From positions 231,843-295,842 of the forward strand of contig JANAVG010000005.1 of NCBI GenBank assembly GCA_024213275.1: DNA of 64,000 nucleotides, read 5' to 3'. Every line of letters begins with the position of its first letter. Positions within the stretch are counted from its first letter, which is position 1. The stretch comes from Rossellomorea sp. BNER. GTDB taxonomy: Bacteria > Bacillota > Bacilli > Bacillales > Bacillaceae_B. Below are positions 8,621 to 18,224 of this stretch, one piece after another. The position numbers and the translations under genes were made by a program. Below the pieces are notes generated by a model. It had not been told where the DNA came from, did no database searches, and worked only from the letters and a program-made list of their open reading frames with translations.

Positions 8621-8837
8621 TGTAACTAAACGACGACTTATCTTTTGACATCTAGGAATAGTTAATTCGAAAACTTCAAATAAGTTACCGCCGTATGTCT
8701 TTATTTCTATAATTTAATTTGCATTTCATCTAAAAACTAAATGTTTAATTTTGTTACCACCACATATGATACGGTTCCCGTGACGAATCTTTACGAGATT
8801 TTATAAATCTTGCATTCTTAAAAAAAGAATGGCCAAT

Positions 8838-9398
8838 TTAACGATCAAGGTTCCGATATTCACTTGGTGAACAATTTTTCAACCTGCGGAACACCTTATA
8901 GAAATTTGAAGGAGTCTGGAACCCAACGTCATAGCATATCTCAAGGTTTGTTCGGTCTGTATTTTTAAGAAGATGTGCTGCTTTATCAACTCTTATTTTT
9001 TCTAGATAGGTACGTGGAGTTTCTAATGTTTCCTGTTTAAACAGTCGGTCAAGATAATAGGAACTTACACCGACATAATTTGCAATATCCTGTAATACCA
9101 GCTTTTGTTTATAATGAGTAACTAAGAAGGCAATCACCGTTCTCACCAGCTTTGTATGAGGGGAATGTTCAACTTCTGGCTGACATCTTTTACAAGCACG
9201 AAAACCAGCATTTTCAACATCATGGATATCATCGTAAAATTCCACATTTATTTTTTTCGGTTTCCTGGATCTGCAGGAAGGTCTACAATAAATTTTAGTC
9301 GTTTTTACAGCCGTATAAAATAGCCCATCATATTTTTGATCACACGCCATGATTTTCTCCCACATTTCTTCAAATGAAAGATTTATATTAGTGCTCAT
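8838..9398 (-). CDS. adaA: AdaA: methylphosphotriester-DNA methyltransferase and AraC-type activator
   Basis: 186 residues. The N-terminal Ada zinc domain carries the four cysteines Cys38, Cys42 (IYCRPSC) and Cys69, Cys72 (ACKRC). In this family the first accepts a methyl group from methylphosphotriesters and converts the protein to a DNA-binding activator. The C-terminal half is an AraC helix-turn-helix pair (LQDIANYVGVSSYYLDRLFK and ICYDVGFQTPSNFYKVFRR). Length fits B. subtilis AdaA, which needs a separate alkyltransferase AdaB; no adaB lies here. It follows a PEP-mutase-family gene by 21 bases, so the two are probably one transcript. Confidence 0.92.
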   Translation of the reverse strand: MSTNINLSFEEMWEKIMACDQKYDGLFYTAVKTTKIYCRPSCRSRKPKKINVEFYDDIHDVENAGFRACKRCQPEVEHSPHTKLVRTVIAFLVTHYKQKLVLQDIANYVGVSSYYLDRLFKQETLETPRTYLEKIRVDKAAHLLKNTDRTNLEICYDVGFQTPSNFYKVFRRLKNCSPSEYRNLDR

Positions 9399-9419
9399 CG
9401 GACTTCTATCCTTTCCGGG

Positions 9420-10190
9420 TTAGACCTCATACAAATGTGAGGTATCCTTATACTCTAATAATCGTGTCGCATTCCTTTCTAAATAAGCAATCATGATGTC
9501 AGATAGTGCATTTCCAAAACTAAAACGTTTAACTCCTAATGCTTTAAGCTTATTACAATTTGTTAATCCAGGTAAAGACAATACATTTAATGGAGCATCT
9601 ATATTGAGCGCCACTTCCTTTATCTCATTTTCTGCCGTTATACCGGGAACAAAAATCCCGCTGGCGCCACTTTCCACATAGGACTTGGCTCGATTGATTG
9701 TTTCCGCAAGTGGGTTTTCCTTTTGAAAATAAGTATCCGTTCTAGCGTTTATATAAAAATTTTTATAACCCTTATCATCTAAAGCTTTTCTCATTTTTGA
9801 TAAAAGATTACAGTGCTCCGATATCTCTCTCAACCCTTTTTGTTTTTTGAGTGAATCCTCAATATTAATGCCTGCCACACCAACATCTGCAGTCCTTAAA
9901 ACATTTTCAACAATTGTTTCTGTATCTTCCCCGTAGCCTGCTTCAATATCTGCAGAAACAGGGATTTTCACATGATTCGTTATCGTTTTGATGATTCCTA
10001 AATGTCGGTCAAAATGAATTAATTCTCCGTCCTCATATCCAAGCGAGTTGGCAATTCCCCAGCTCGTCGTACCAATTGCTTTGAATCCTGCTTTCTCGAG
10101 TGTTAAAGCCGATAGCAGATCCCAGGCATTTCCTAAAAATAAGATTTCCTTTGACGAATGTAGTTCATTAAATTCCTGAATTTTGCTCAT
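9420..10190 (-). CDS. Isocitrate lyase / PEP mutase family protein
   Basis: 256-residue TIM-barrel protein of the isocitrate lyase/phosphoenolpyruvate mutase superfamily. Visible marks: GTTSWGIANSLGYEDGE, the metal-site region VSADIEAGYG, INIEDS and NARTDTY. It lacks the KKCGH active-site loop of true isocitrate lyase, so it is one of the smaller carboxyphosphonoenolpyruvate-mutase-like or 2-methylisocitrate-lyase-like enzymes; the reaction is not predictable from sequence alone. AGGAGGAGAGG precedes ATG 10190. It is first in a two-gene unit with adaA, a pairing suggesting alkylation-linked expression. Confidence 0.85.
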   Translation of the reverse strand: MSKIQEFNELHSSKEILFLGNAWDLLSALTLEKAGFKAIGTTSWGIANSLGYEDGELIHFDRHLGIIKTITNHVKIPVSADIEAGYGEDTETIVENVLRTADVGVAGINIEDSLKKQKGLREISEHCNLLSKMRKALDDKGYKNFYINARTDTYFQKENPLAETINRAKSYVESGASGIFVPGITAENEIKEVALNIDAPLNVLSLPGLTNCNKLKALGVKRFSFGNALSDIMIAYLERNATRLLEYKDTSHLYEV

Positions 10191-10199
10191 TTTCCTCTC

Positions 10200-10882
10200 C
10201 TCCTAAGTTCGATGAACTCATTTTATCAAGGAATTTAAATTGATTTCGTCCTCATTCTTGCTCTTATGGTCTTTAAAAACAAAAATGAGAAGCGATAATA
10301 TGCTCCTCTTCTAAAGTCTATTTTCACTATAACTTCATCGCTATATAAGCCTTTGTATACCTAAATTTCCTATATTTTATTGATCCAATTTTGGTAAAGC
10401 ACTTTCATTTCTTATTAAGGCTATATCCATTTAATTTTACTTAATCGTTGAAGTAACATGGAGAACTTTTTTGGGATTTTGGGAGGAAGCCAAATTAGGA
10501 CTTCATCTGAATAAATTCCATGATAAATACTTCTAAAATGAGGAGTAAAATATCCTTTGAATATAATTACTTTACCACGTTAGAAAGTTTGTCCATACCA
10601 ATGTTCCACTAGAACATAACATAATAATAAGAGTGTTCTTACTAAATTTCAGAAAAAAACACCTATGGTAAGCCGTTGGTATCACCCTCATATTTTACAT
10701 TTCTTATTATTCGATTCGCTCTGTCTTTGATCTTGTCACTTCAAGGATATTAACCAGCTAGAATAATGATGAAATAACTCATTTCATCATCTAACTACTA
10801 TTTTCATATTTTAATAGATTTGTTTTTATCTGTTAGAACTCTTAACGATTCACAATAAATTTTATAAAAGGAGAGGATATTC
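10200..10882. other. Long AT-rich intergenic region with one perfect inverted repeat
   Basis: About 690 bases without a credible gene between divergent transcripts. The only clear structure is a perfect inverted repeat at 10766-10790 (ATGATGAAAT, loop of five, ATTTCATCAT) about 93 bases before the next start codon. It is not followed by a T run, so an operator or mRNA leader hairpin is more likely than a terminator. Confidence 0.5.
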
Positions 10883-12385
10883 ATGTCCAATGGATGTAAT
10901 CAAAATCCTATTGGAACTTGTTCAGAAGCGGAAGGAATCAATACAAGGGCAGTGGGAAATGCTTCCCATGCGGAAGGTTTTTTTACCGAAACGTCAGCTG
11001 ATACGGCACACGCCGAAGGGACCTCTACCACGGCCATTGGAGTAGCTTCCCATGCAGAAGGATTCGCCACGACTGCCGGTGGCGCCCATTCTCACGCAGA
11101 GGGAAATCAGACCATTGCTAGTGTTAGAGATTCTCACAGTGAGGGACGATTTACATCAGCTAGTAATATAGCTGCCCATGCAGAGGGAAGCTTGACAACT
11201 GCTTCGGGGATTGCGTCTCATGCTGAGGGCGAAAATACTGTCGCCAGTGGGCTTGTTTCTCATGCGGAAGGACAAGGTACGATGGCTCAAGGAGAATCTT
11301 CGCATGCAGAAGGTGACCAAACAGAAGCAAATGGTAGAGCGTCTCACGCGGAAGGAAACTTGACAGTGGCAAGCGGTATTTTTGCCCATGCGGAGGGGCA
11401 GCGCTCTATCGCTTCTGGTGATCTGTCCCATGCAGAGGGAAATCAGACACAAGCGATCGGACAAAATGCTCATGCAGAAGGCGCTCTTAACATTGCTAAC
11501 GGTTTCACATCGCACGCGGAGGGTGTCAACACGGTCGCCTCAGGATTTTTCTCCCATACTGAGGGGCAATCGACAGATGCGAACCTTTTGGAAGGCGTTC
11601 ATATCATGGGACAATTCGGTGAGGCAAATGAGCTTCCATATTCATGGTACCTGGCTAATGGTACAGATGCTGAGAATCTGAGTTTAGCCGCAAAAATATT
11701 AAGCGACGGTAACGTAAAAATTGACGGAGCCGTCACTACTCCTGCAGCAGATTATGCCGAAATGTTCGAAACGATAGATGGGAACTCTATCGATTCCGGC
11801 TACTTCGTCACGTTAGAAGGGAATAAAGTGCGCATATCAAATAGCCAGGATGATTATATACTGGGAATCACAAGCGCAAAGCCGGCTTTCCTGGCCAATA
11901 GTGGAGAGCTGCGGTGGAAGCACAAGTATTTGACTTCTGAATGGGGAGAAATTATGTATGAAGACATTTCACTTCCTACTGTATTTGACTCGAGGGGTAA
12001 TGTCATCGTGCCACAACGGATAGAACGCAGGCCAGTATTGAACCCTAAATGGGACTCCACTAAGGAATATATTCCTCGCTCCAAAAGACCGGAATGGGTG
12101 GCAGTTGGTCTAATGGGGCAGCTTCTAGTCCGGGATGATGGCACATGCAAGGCAAATAGTTATTGCAAACCAAACAATGAAGGAATTGCAACAGCCTCAT
12201 ACCAAGGGTATAGAGTCATGGAACGAACAAGTCAAAATCAAGTCTTGATAGTCGTTCCTCAGATTTATAAAAATCATCATTACAATACAGTGGATCAACT
12301 CGTAAAACTTGCCACATTAAAAGATCAGGGCTACCTTACTGAAGAGGAGTTTCGGATTGGAAAGAACAAGCTATTAACCTCCTAA
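10883..12385 (+). CDS. YadA-head-repeat / peptidase G2 / SHOCT protein
   Basis: 500-residue protein in three parts. Residues 14-237 are sixteen exact-length 14-residue units of type SHAEGxxTxASGxx, the Hep/Hag repeat that forms the trimeric head of YadA-type adhesins. Residues about 285-450 look like the peptidase G2 self-cleaving chaperone domain of phage appendage proteins, with the conserved DYAE motif (Asp290-Glu293), RRPVLNPKW, WVAVGLMGQ and QGYRVMERT. The last ~35 residues (LVKLATLKDQGYLTEEEF...KLL) match a SHOCT domain. There is no signal peptide or membrane anchor, and no phage genes nearby. AAAGGAGAGG precedes ATG 10883. Function is unknown; a trimeric fibre is inferred. Confidence 0.82.
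   Translation: MSNGCNQNPIGTCSEAEGINTRAVGNASHAEGFFTETSADTAHAEGTSTTAIGVASHAEGFATTAGGAHSHAEGNQTIASVRDSHSEGRFTSASNIAAHAEGSLTTASGIASHAEGENTVASGLVSHAEGQGTMAQGESSHAEGDQTEANGRASHAEGNLTVASGIFAHAEGQRSIASGDLSHAEGNQTQAIGQNAHAEGALNIANGFTSHAEGVNTVASGFFSHTEGQSTDANLLEGVHIMGQFGEANELPYSWYLANGTDAENLSLAAKILSDGNVKIDGAVTTPAADYAEMFETIDGNSIDSGYFVTLEGNKVRISNSQDDYILGITSAKPAFLANSGELRWKHKYLTSEWGEIMYEDISLPTVFDSRGNVIVPQRIERRPVLNPKWDSTKEYIPRSKRPEWVAVGLMGQLLVRDDGTCKANSYCKPNNEGIATASYQGYRVMERTSQNQVLIVVPQIYKNHHYNTVDQLVKLATLKDQGYLTEEEFRIGKNKLLTS
10922..11593 (+). repeat. Sixteen 42-bp coding repeats (14-residue Hep/Hag units)
   Basis: Sixteen contiguous units without length variation. Positions 1-5 are S/A-H-A-E-G in nearly all; the first is SEAEG and the last SHTEG. 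Synonymous differences between units show the array is old rather than freshly amplified. Confidence 0.9.
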
Positions 12386-12503
12386 GAACTTTGTTTTTAT
12401 AGTTAAGATATAGCTTCCGAAAACTTAAATAAATTATCCTTGAACAAAATTATACGTTCCTAAAAACAGATTTCATAACTGAAGCCATACTAATCCTAAA
12501 CTA

Positions 12504-12634
12504 AAAATAAGGGGCTGCCCATAAGGGTTCGGAATCACTTTGATTTCCTATATATAGAAGATTTCTAATGGGTTTCTTCTATATATTGTAGTCGTGGTTC
12601 CTGACCCCTTGGTTTTGGGACAGCCCCTTATTTT
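12504..12634 (+). repeat. Palindromic intergenic repeat, family A, copy 1
   Basis: 131-bp element with inverted ends (AAAATAAGGGGCTG ... CAGCCCCTTATTTT) and an inner pair TATATAGAAG / CTTCTATATA. It sits between convergent genes and could act as a bidirectional terminator. Related copies lie at 22372, 40705, 41853, 55408, 57544 and 59691. Confidence 0.8.
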
Positions 12635-12712
12635 GTACTACTAAACCATGACAAAGCGTCAACGATTGAGAAAAGCAGAAAGAACGTTCCTAATTTCCCT
12701 AATGTTTATATA

Positions 12713-14176
12713 TCAAGTACCACAAAAGGTTCGGTAAGGGGTTGTTGACGCAGGCAGTATAGAGTATTCAGCTTGTTCAGTGGAGTGCGCATAAGGGTTT
12801 GAAAGAACATCCAAAAGCCGATTCATCACGCTGTAGTCTCCTTGTTCCACTGCAGCTTCTAGTGCCTCTTCTACCCGGTGGTTCCGCGGGATTAACGCAG
12901 GATTGCTGTTCCGCATTAACTGATGCGAAGAGGCTTTCGTTTCCTCTTGTCTGCCTAGTCTCTCCAGCCATAGCTTATGCCACTGAGCAAATTCCGGTGT
13001 CCCAAACAATACCATATCCTCATGCTTATCAAAAGTTAATGCAAGGAAGGTATTGGTATAGTCCGCACGATATTTCTCCATCATACTGAGAAGGTCTTCA
13101 ATAAGAGATTTATCCTGTTTTTCTTCATTGAATATTCCCAGTTTGGCTCTCATTCCCGCGAGCCAATTAGAGTGATACAACTCAGTAAAATCTGAAATCG
13201 CGTCTTGTGCCAGTTCGACAGCCTCGTCCTGATTATCATGCAGCAGAGGTAACAGGGTTTCAGCAAATCGAGCAAGGTTCCACCCGGCAATAGGTGGCTG
13301 ATTTCCATAGGCATAGCGGCCTTGAATGTCAATGGAACTGAATACCGTGGCCGGGTCATAAACATCCATGAAGGCACAGGGACCATAATCAATGGTTTCT
13401 CCACTAATCGTCATGTTGTCGGTGTTCATCACCCCGTGAACAAAGCCAACCATTTGCCATTTGGAAATCAGCGTGGCCTGACGCTTGATCACTTCCTTAA
13501 GTAGTGAAAGGTATCGGCTCTTATCAAATTCAACGTCTGGAAAATGACGCTTTAGTGTATAGTCAGCCAAGATCTGGAGTTCCTCAACTGTTCCCCAATT
13601 TGCAACATATTGAAAAGTACCGACGCGCAGATGACTAGCAGCCACCCGGGTCAGAATTGCACCAGGTAGCTTAGTTTCGCGGATTACTGACTCACCGGTT
13701 GTCACCACTGCTAGACTACGAGTGGTAGGAATACCAAGCGCATGCATGGCTTCACTGATGATGTATTCGCGTAACATCGGTCCAAGTACCGCTCGACCAT
13801 CACCCCCGCGGGAGTATGGCGTTCTACCTGAACCCTTAAGCTGAATATCTGTTCTCTCTCCTTGTGGCGGGGTCTGTTCGCCTAGCAGCACAGCTCGGCC
13901 GTCCCCTAACATGTTAAAATGTCCGAATTGATGCCCTGCATAAGCTTGAGCAAGAGGTGAAGAACCTTCGGGAATCTGGTTTCCAGCTAGAACCGCTACA
14001 CCATCTTCGCTTTGAAGCGCATGATCGTCCAAACCAAGGGATGTTGCCAACTGATTATTGAAAATGATTAATTTCGGAGAGGATACAGGTGTTGGGTTGA
14101 TACTGGAAAAAAGTGATTTCGGTAGTCGGGCAAAACTGTTATCTAAGTTCCATCCTGTTTCTTTACTCTTTGTCAT
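12713..14176 (-). CDS. selO: Protein adenylyltransferase SelO (YdiU/UPF0061)
   Basis: 487-residue pseudokinase-fold AMPylase, normal length. Diagnostic blocks: [41 protein letters not shown] (nucleotide-binding Lys and Arg), the catalytic-type [12 protein letters not shown] and metal-binding DYGPCAFMD. It ends in FCGT, carrying the cysteine at the place where eukaryotic SelO has selenocysteine. The family transfers AMP to Ser/Thr/Tyr and is linked to oxidative-stress responses. The gene is visibly richer in G+C than its neighbours, which suggests acquisition. Start ATG 14176 (MTKSKETGW) is preceded by an AGAAAAGGAGA site. It appears monocistronic. Confidence 0.93.
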   Translation of the reverse strand: MTKSKETGWNLDNSFARLPKSLFSSINPTPVSSPKLIIFNNQLATSLGLDDHALQSEDGVAVLAGNQIPEGSSPLAQAYAGHQFGHFNMLGDGRAVLLGEQTPPQGERTDIQLKGSGRTPYSRGGDGRAVLGPMLREYIISEAMHALGIPTTRSLAVVTTGESVIRETKLPGAILTRVAASHLRVGTFQYVANWGTVEELQILADYTLKRHFPDVEFDKSRYLSLLKEVIKRQATLISKWQMVGFVHGVMNTDNMTISGETIDYGPCAFMDVYDPATVFSSIDIQGRYAYGNQPPIAGWNLARFAETLLPLLHDNQDEAVELAQDAISDFTELYHSNWLAGMRAKLGIFNEEKQDKSLIEDLLSMMEKYRADYTNTFLALTFDKHEDMVLFGTPEFAQWHKLWLERLGRQEETKASSHQLMRNSNPALIPRNHRVEEALEAAVEQGDYSVMNRLLDVLSNPYAHSTEQAEYSILPASTTPYRTFCGT

Positions 14177-14386
14177 AGTTTCTCCTTTTCTTCTTTTGTC
14201 TTCGTATAATAGTTTTTTCTCTAATATGAAATAAAAATCATAAGAATTTTTATGCTATTTTAGTTATCTACTTTCCATAACAACATCATGCAGCCCTTTT
14301 TAATGTCTACTGCTGTCTCCATCATATTCATTCTTAAGTTTTTCAATTAATTGAGCAAATCGTAATTTCAATTTTCCTGTTTACCG

Positions 14387-14866
14387 TTACTTATGATACG
14401 GTTCACCACGATTAATTCGAAACGCCCGATAAACCTGCTCCACTAAAATCAACCGCATCATCTGATGGGGAAAAGTCATCTTCGAAAATGACAAAGTTTC
14501 ATTCGCTCGCTTCATCACGTCATCACTTAACCCTAGTGATCCCCCGATGACAAAGGCTATTTTGCTTTTCCCGTAGGTCGCAAGCTTATCTAAATTGTCG
14601 GCAAGCTCTTCGGATGTTCTCATTTTCCCTTCAATTGCTAAAGCAATGACATGAGCATCTGGGTTAATTTTAGCTAAAATTCTTTCGCCTTCTTTGTTTT
14701 TTACTTGTATCATCTCTGTACTACTCAGTTCTTCAGGTGCTTTTTCGTCTGAAACCTCTATTATTTCAACTTTAGCGTAAGGTCCAAGCCTTTTTAGAAA
14801 CTCGCTTATTCCTTGCTTTAAGTATTTCTCTTTTAATTTTCCAACCGTTACAATTGAGATATTCAA
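14387..14866 (-). CDS. rlmH: 23S rRNA (pseudouridine1915-N3)-methyltransferase RlmH
   Basis: 159-residue SPOUT-class enzyme that methylates pseudouridine 1915 in helix 69 of 23S rRNA using SAM. Visible: N-terminal [14 protein letters not shown], the knot region [15 protein letters not shown] and C-terminal [19 protein letters not shown], all strongly conserved (B. subtilis yydA). A cluster of DnaA boxes lies directly upstream. Confidence 0.97.
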   Translation of the reverse strand: MNISIVTVGKLKEKYLKQGISEFLKRLGPYAKVEIIEVSDEKAPEELSSTEMIQVKNKEGERILAKINPDAHVIALAIEGKMRTSEELADNLDKLATYGKSKIAFVIGGSLGLSDDVMKRANETLSFSKMTFPHQMMRLILVEQVYRAFRINRGEPYHK

Positions 14867-14902
14867 TCTTTACCCTCACTTTACAAACAGTTTACAAACA
14901 AG

Positions 14903-15161
14903 ATATCCACATAAGTTATCCACATATCAACAGGTAGTATCCACATTTCGTAGCAGAATATTAGTTCGCCACAATATATGTTGCGTTATTCTCACAATAT
15001 TCACAGATTGTGGATAACCTTTGCTCTTCTGTTAACTGTTCTAGTACAGGTGCTACCTCGTACTCATCCACGACAATATCCATCGCCAACTCTACATGTT
15101 CTTTGCAACAATAAATCATTTCATTTCCTCCGTAACCTTTATTATTCTTATTTTATCCACA
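14903..15161. other. DnaA-box cluster upstream of rlmH
   Basis: Five 9-mers within 260 bases: ATATCCACA (14903), TTATCCACA (14916), GTATCCACA (14937), TGTGGATAA (15009, reverse) and TTATCCACA (15153). Three are perfect consensus. From memory, a DnaA-binding cluster outside the origin is known upstream of yydA (rlmH) in B. subtilis. Confidence 0.75.
14961..15119 (-). CDS. yyzF: Small CxxH/CxxC zinc-binding-type protein
   Basis: 52 residues: MIYCCKEHVELAMDIV at the start and LSTICEYCENNATYIV near the end. The CKEH and CEYC pairs identify the CxxH/CxxC family (B. subtilis yyzF), probably a small zinc ribbon of unknown role. GGAGGAAATGAA lies immediately before ATG 15119. Its place between rlmH and htrA matches B. 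subtilis. Confidence 0.88.
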   Translation of the reverse strand: MIYCCKEHVELAMDIVVDEYEVAPVLEQLTEEQRLSTICEYCENNATYIVAN

Positions 15162-15177
15162 TGTCATCATACCATTA

Positions 15178-15216
15178 AATAAAATAAGCAGAAAGATGGG
15201 GAACATCTTTCTGCCT
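15178..15216 (-). terminator. Terminator of htrA
   Basis: On the minus strand GCAGAAAGATG (15214-15204) pairs with CATCTTTCTGC (15198-15188), followed by TTATTTTATTT. Confidence 0.85.
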
Positions 15217-15221
15217 ATTAT

Positions 15222-16439
15222 CTACATCATTCTTGATTCATCCGTTAATTTCATCGTCGTTTCTTGTAATTCACCATTACGATAGAATTTAACCTTCATT
15301 TGATCTCCAACTGCTTTTTTATTATAAAGGTGTTTTCGCAGTTCAATAATATCCGCTACCTTCTTACCATCTAGCTCGACAATAACATCAAGCTCTTGAA
15401 GCCCTGCTTGTGCTGCAGGAGAATTAGGAACCACATTACGAACCATTACACCATCTTTCACATCTTTCGGTAATTTTAATGTTTGTTCTTGATGATAAGC
15501 GGTTATTTGATTAACATCTTGAAGGGTCACACCCATGGCAGGACGTTTCACTTCTCCATACTTTTCTAAATCCCTTATAATGGGTTGAGCATAATTAATA
15601 GGTATTGCTAGACCTATTCCTTCCACTGCTTCCTGAGCAATCTTCATTGAATTGATTCCAATTACCTGACCGGAAATGTTTATAAGGGCACCGCCGCTAT
15701 TTCCAGGATTGATGGCAGCATCTGTTTGAATAACTTCAGCCTGCCAATCTTCTCTTCCATCTTGGTCAATATCCACTGGGATAGTACGCTCTACACCTGA
15801 GATGATCCCTTTTGTAACTGAACCTGAAAAGGATAGTCCAAGTGGGTTCCCAATAGCGATTACAGGTTCACCCGCTTTTAATTGATCAGAATTCCCAAAC
15901 TCAGCGACTGTCTTTACATCCTTTGCATCCATCTCTAGGACTGCAAGATCCGTCCAAACATCCCCACCTTTTATTTCAGCTGGAACTTTGGTTCCGTCAG
16001 ACAATGTTACCTCAAGTTGGTCAGCTCCTTCGATGACATGATAGTTTGTCACGACGTATGCTTTCCCACCTTCTTTTTTATATATTACTCCTGAACCTGT
16101 TCCAGCTTCTTGTCCATTTTGTTCCCAGAAGCTTTGTGATTGAATATTTGTGATTCCTACGACAGCATCCCCAGCTTTGTCCACGGCCTTCGTAATATCT
16201 GTTGTAACATCGACTGAAACCTTTTCTACGTTACCATTGTGATATTCTTCATCCGTATTTGCCAGGTTCTCATCGGGGTTCACATTATACGGAAGGATAT
16301 TGTAATCACTTAGCTGCGGGATTGCAACAAGTATAAGAACCACACCTAGTATAACTCCAACTAAACTTGCAAGAAAATATCCTCCACGATTTCCTTTTTG
16401 CTTAGAACGGCTTTGGTTTTCATCATCATAATAACCCAT
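15222..16439 (-). CDS. htrC: HtrA-family serine protease (HtrC/YyxA)
   Basis: 405-residue membrane-anchored DegP-type protease acting on misfolded proteins outside the membrane. A short cytoplasmic head is followed by one membrane helix (FLASLVGVILGVVLILVAI, about residues 22-40). The trypsin-like domain has the full triad: His in TNYHVIEGAD, Asp in TDLAVLEM, Ser in NPGNSGGAL. A PDZ domain closes the protein (VPNSPAAQAGLQELDVIVE). In B. subtilis its homologue is the last gene of the wal operon; here 177 bases separate it from walJ, so it may have its own promoter. Confidence 0.95.
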   Translation of the reverse strand: MGYYDDENQSRSKQKGNRGGYFLASLVGVILGVVLILVAIPQLSDYNILPYNVNPDENLANTDEEYHNGNVEKVSVDVTTDITKAVDKAGDAVVGITNIQSQSFWEQNGQEAGTGSGVIYKKEGGKAYVVTNYHVIEGADQLEVTLSDGTKVPAEIKGGDVWTDLAVLEMDAKDVKTVAEFGNSDQLKAGEPVIAIGNPLGLSFSGSVTKGIISGVERTIPVDIDQDGREDWQAEVIQTDAAINPGNSGGALINISGQVIGINSMKIAQEAVEGIGLAIPINYAQPIIRDLEKYGEVKRPAMGVTLQDVNQITAYHQEQTLKLPKDVKDGVMVRNVVPNSPAAQAGLQELDVIVELDGKKVADIIELRKHLYNKKAVGDQMKVKFYRNGELQETTMKLTDESRMM

Positions 16440-16616
16440 AATTGCACACCCTTTCTAACAACAATTCCTTTTATATTTTCTCTATACAGCCCAAATTATA
16501 ATCAGAGAAAATTAAAATACGATGAAAATGCGCTAAGATTTTCACAATATGTAAAAAAGATGAAGAATTCAAAGACCTCCACCTTTTCTATACCTTTTAT
16601 TTCATGTGACTAAACT

Positions 16617-17411
16617 TTAAATCGCAACTAATTCTGTTGGGTTCTGTGGATCAGTATCATACAACTCAAAGGATTCCCCTATGATAATCCCTCTTGATTC
16701 AAGTGTTTGAGCCACGCTCATTCTTGCTAAATCTTTCATATTATTATCTTTGCTTAGGTGGGCAAGGTAAAAACTTTTTGTTCGATCTCCAGCCACTTCA
16801 CTCATAGCAATGGCAGCATCTTCATTTGAGACATGTCCAACATCACTTAAAATCCGCCGCTTAATATTCCAAGGATAACGACACATTCTCAGCATATCTA
16901 CATCATGATTACTTTCAAACACATAGGAATCAGCATTCGAAATGATCCCTTTCATCCTGTCACTGACATACCCTGTGTCGGTAACAAGAACCAACTTTTT
17001 GTCTCCTTGATGGAATACATAGAACATGGGCTCAGCCGCGTCATGTGACACTCCAAACGATTCAATACTTAGTGAGCCAAAGGACTTTACGGTTTCCATT
17101 CCAAAAACAAATTTTTGTTCCGTTTCTATTTTTCCTATAAGAGGGGACATCGCACTCCAGGTTTTTTCATTTGCATAAATCGGGAGCCCATACTTCCGTG
17201 CAAGGATCCCAACTCCTTTAATATGATCACTATGCTCATGGGTGACAAATATCCCGCTCAAATCTTTCATATTACGATCTATTTTTTGAAACAACCCTTC
17301 CATTTGTTTCCCACTTAATCCAGCGTCAACAAGAAAGGAATGCTCCTCATTCTCAACATAAATCGCATTTCCGGTACTCCCGCTCGCCAGTACACTAAAA
17401 TGCATGGACAT
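16617..17411 (-). CDS. walJ: WalJ (YycJ), metallo-beta-lactamase fold hydrolase
   Basis: 264-residue MBL-fold protein with the metal motif [21 protein letters not shown] at the N-terminus, then DTGYVS and HVSNEDA. YycJ proteins are thought to act as 5'-exonuclease-like enzymes, linked to coordination of cell division with replication and to mutation control. It starts six bases after walI ends, inside the wal operon. Confidence 0.95.
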   Translation of the reverse strand: MSMHFSVLASGSTGNAIYVENEEHSFLVDAGLSGKQMEGLFQKIDRNMKDLSGIFVTHEHSDHIKGVGILARKYGLPIYANEKTWSAMSPLIGKIETEQKFVFGMETVKSFGSLSIESFGVSHDAAEPMFYVFHQGDKKLVLVTDTGYVSDRMKGIISNADSYVFESNHDVDMLRMCRYPWNIKRRILSDVGHVSNEDAAIAMSEVAGDRTKSFYLAHLSKDNNMKDLARMSVAQTLESRGIIIGESFELYDTDPQNPTELVAI

Positions 17412-17417
17412 TCATAT

Positions 17418-18224
17418 TCACTCCAATGTTTCAGTATTTTGATTTTCCATCTCAATGACTTTACCCTCAATAGCATTAATAAATAAATCTTCTTTTTTGC
17501 CATCTTTCTCTACGACAAAATGCCAGGTAGGGGATAAGACTTGCGATTCTGCCAATGGAATCCAGGTACTATAGCCAAGCCCATAATCTATAATTTCGCT
17601 GTCAGAGAGAATCTTTTTATTATCTCGTAAAAGTTCTATCGCCTTAATAGGAAGCAATACCAGTTCTTTATCCCCAATTTTATCAAATGAAGTAAGCATC
17701 GTTTGTTTGTAGGAAACAATCTCTTTGTTTTCATTCAGGTTTAAGGTAATTTCTCCATTAAAATTCATAAACAGTGGCCTGTCTTTATAGGATTGATGAT
17801 AAATAACCTTCATGTTCTTTTCATCATATTTCCAAAACTCATACTCTCCCCCTTCAAAAGTAAAACTCTTGATAAAAGCATTAAATTCGTCTTTACCAAA
17901 TTTCTCACCTAATACATAAGGCTTATCTAATTGAGAATAAATCGTTGTATTATTATTGATCATCTCGGCTTTTTGTCCCTTAAGCGTCTTTAAATCTTCT
18001 TCAGTAAAGGCCTTTGGTTTCGCTGTTATGCGAGTTTCTTCTTTGGTCGTTTCAGGAAGCTGCGGATACACGATATTATCAGCAGCTAATTGTTTTTCAG
18101 TCGATGTTTGTACGAATAATCCTAGCTTATTATCTGAAAGTTTTTGAATGAAAAGAGAGAGGAGGAAGATATCCAATACTAAAAATACAACGATAAAAAT
18201 GGATTTTGTTTTACTCCAATCCAT
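17418..18224 (-). CDS. walI: WalI (YycI), negative regulator of WalK
   Basis: 268 residues. One N-terminal membrane helix follows the conserved MDWSKTKSIFI, and the rest is an extracellular YycI domain. I start at ATG 18224, which matches the family N-terminus and follows GGGGGGGAC; an in-frame start at 18275 would add 17 residues that belong to the walH end. It overlaps walH by 14 bases. WalI and WalH contact the membrane part of WalK and hold it back. Confidence 0.93.
   Translation of the reverse strand: MDWSKTKSIFIVVFLVLDIFLLSLFIQKLSDNKLGLFVQTSTEKQLAADNIVYPQLPETTKEETRITAKPKAFTEEDLKTLKGQKAEMINNNTTIYSQLDKPYVLGEKFGKDEFNAFIKSFTFEGGEYEFWKYDEKNMKVIYHQSYKDRPLFMNFNGEITLNLNENKEIVSYKQTMLTSFDKIGDKELVLLPIKAIELLRDNKKILSDSEIIDYGLGYSTWIPLAESQVLSPTWHFVVEKDGKKEDLFINAIEGKVIEMENQNTETLE

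Noticed and set aside
10922..11593. Regular 42-bp spacing suggested a CRISPR-like or tandem DNA array.
   Set aside because: The period is exactly 14 codons in one open frame with synonymous drift; there are no constant repeats with unique spacers. It is a protein repeat.
10883..12385. Peptidase G2-like domain as sign of a prophage.
   Set aside because: No integrase, portal, terminase, capsid or lysis genes lie on either side.
12713..14176. Possible selenocysteine codon in selO.
   Set aside because: The C-terminal position is a normal Cys codon followed by Gly-Thr and a stop; no in-frame TGA.
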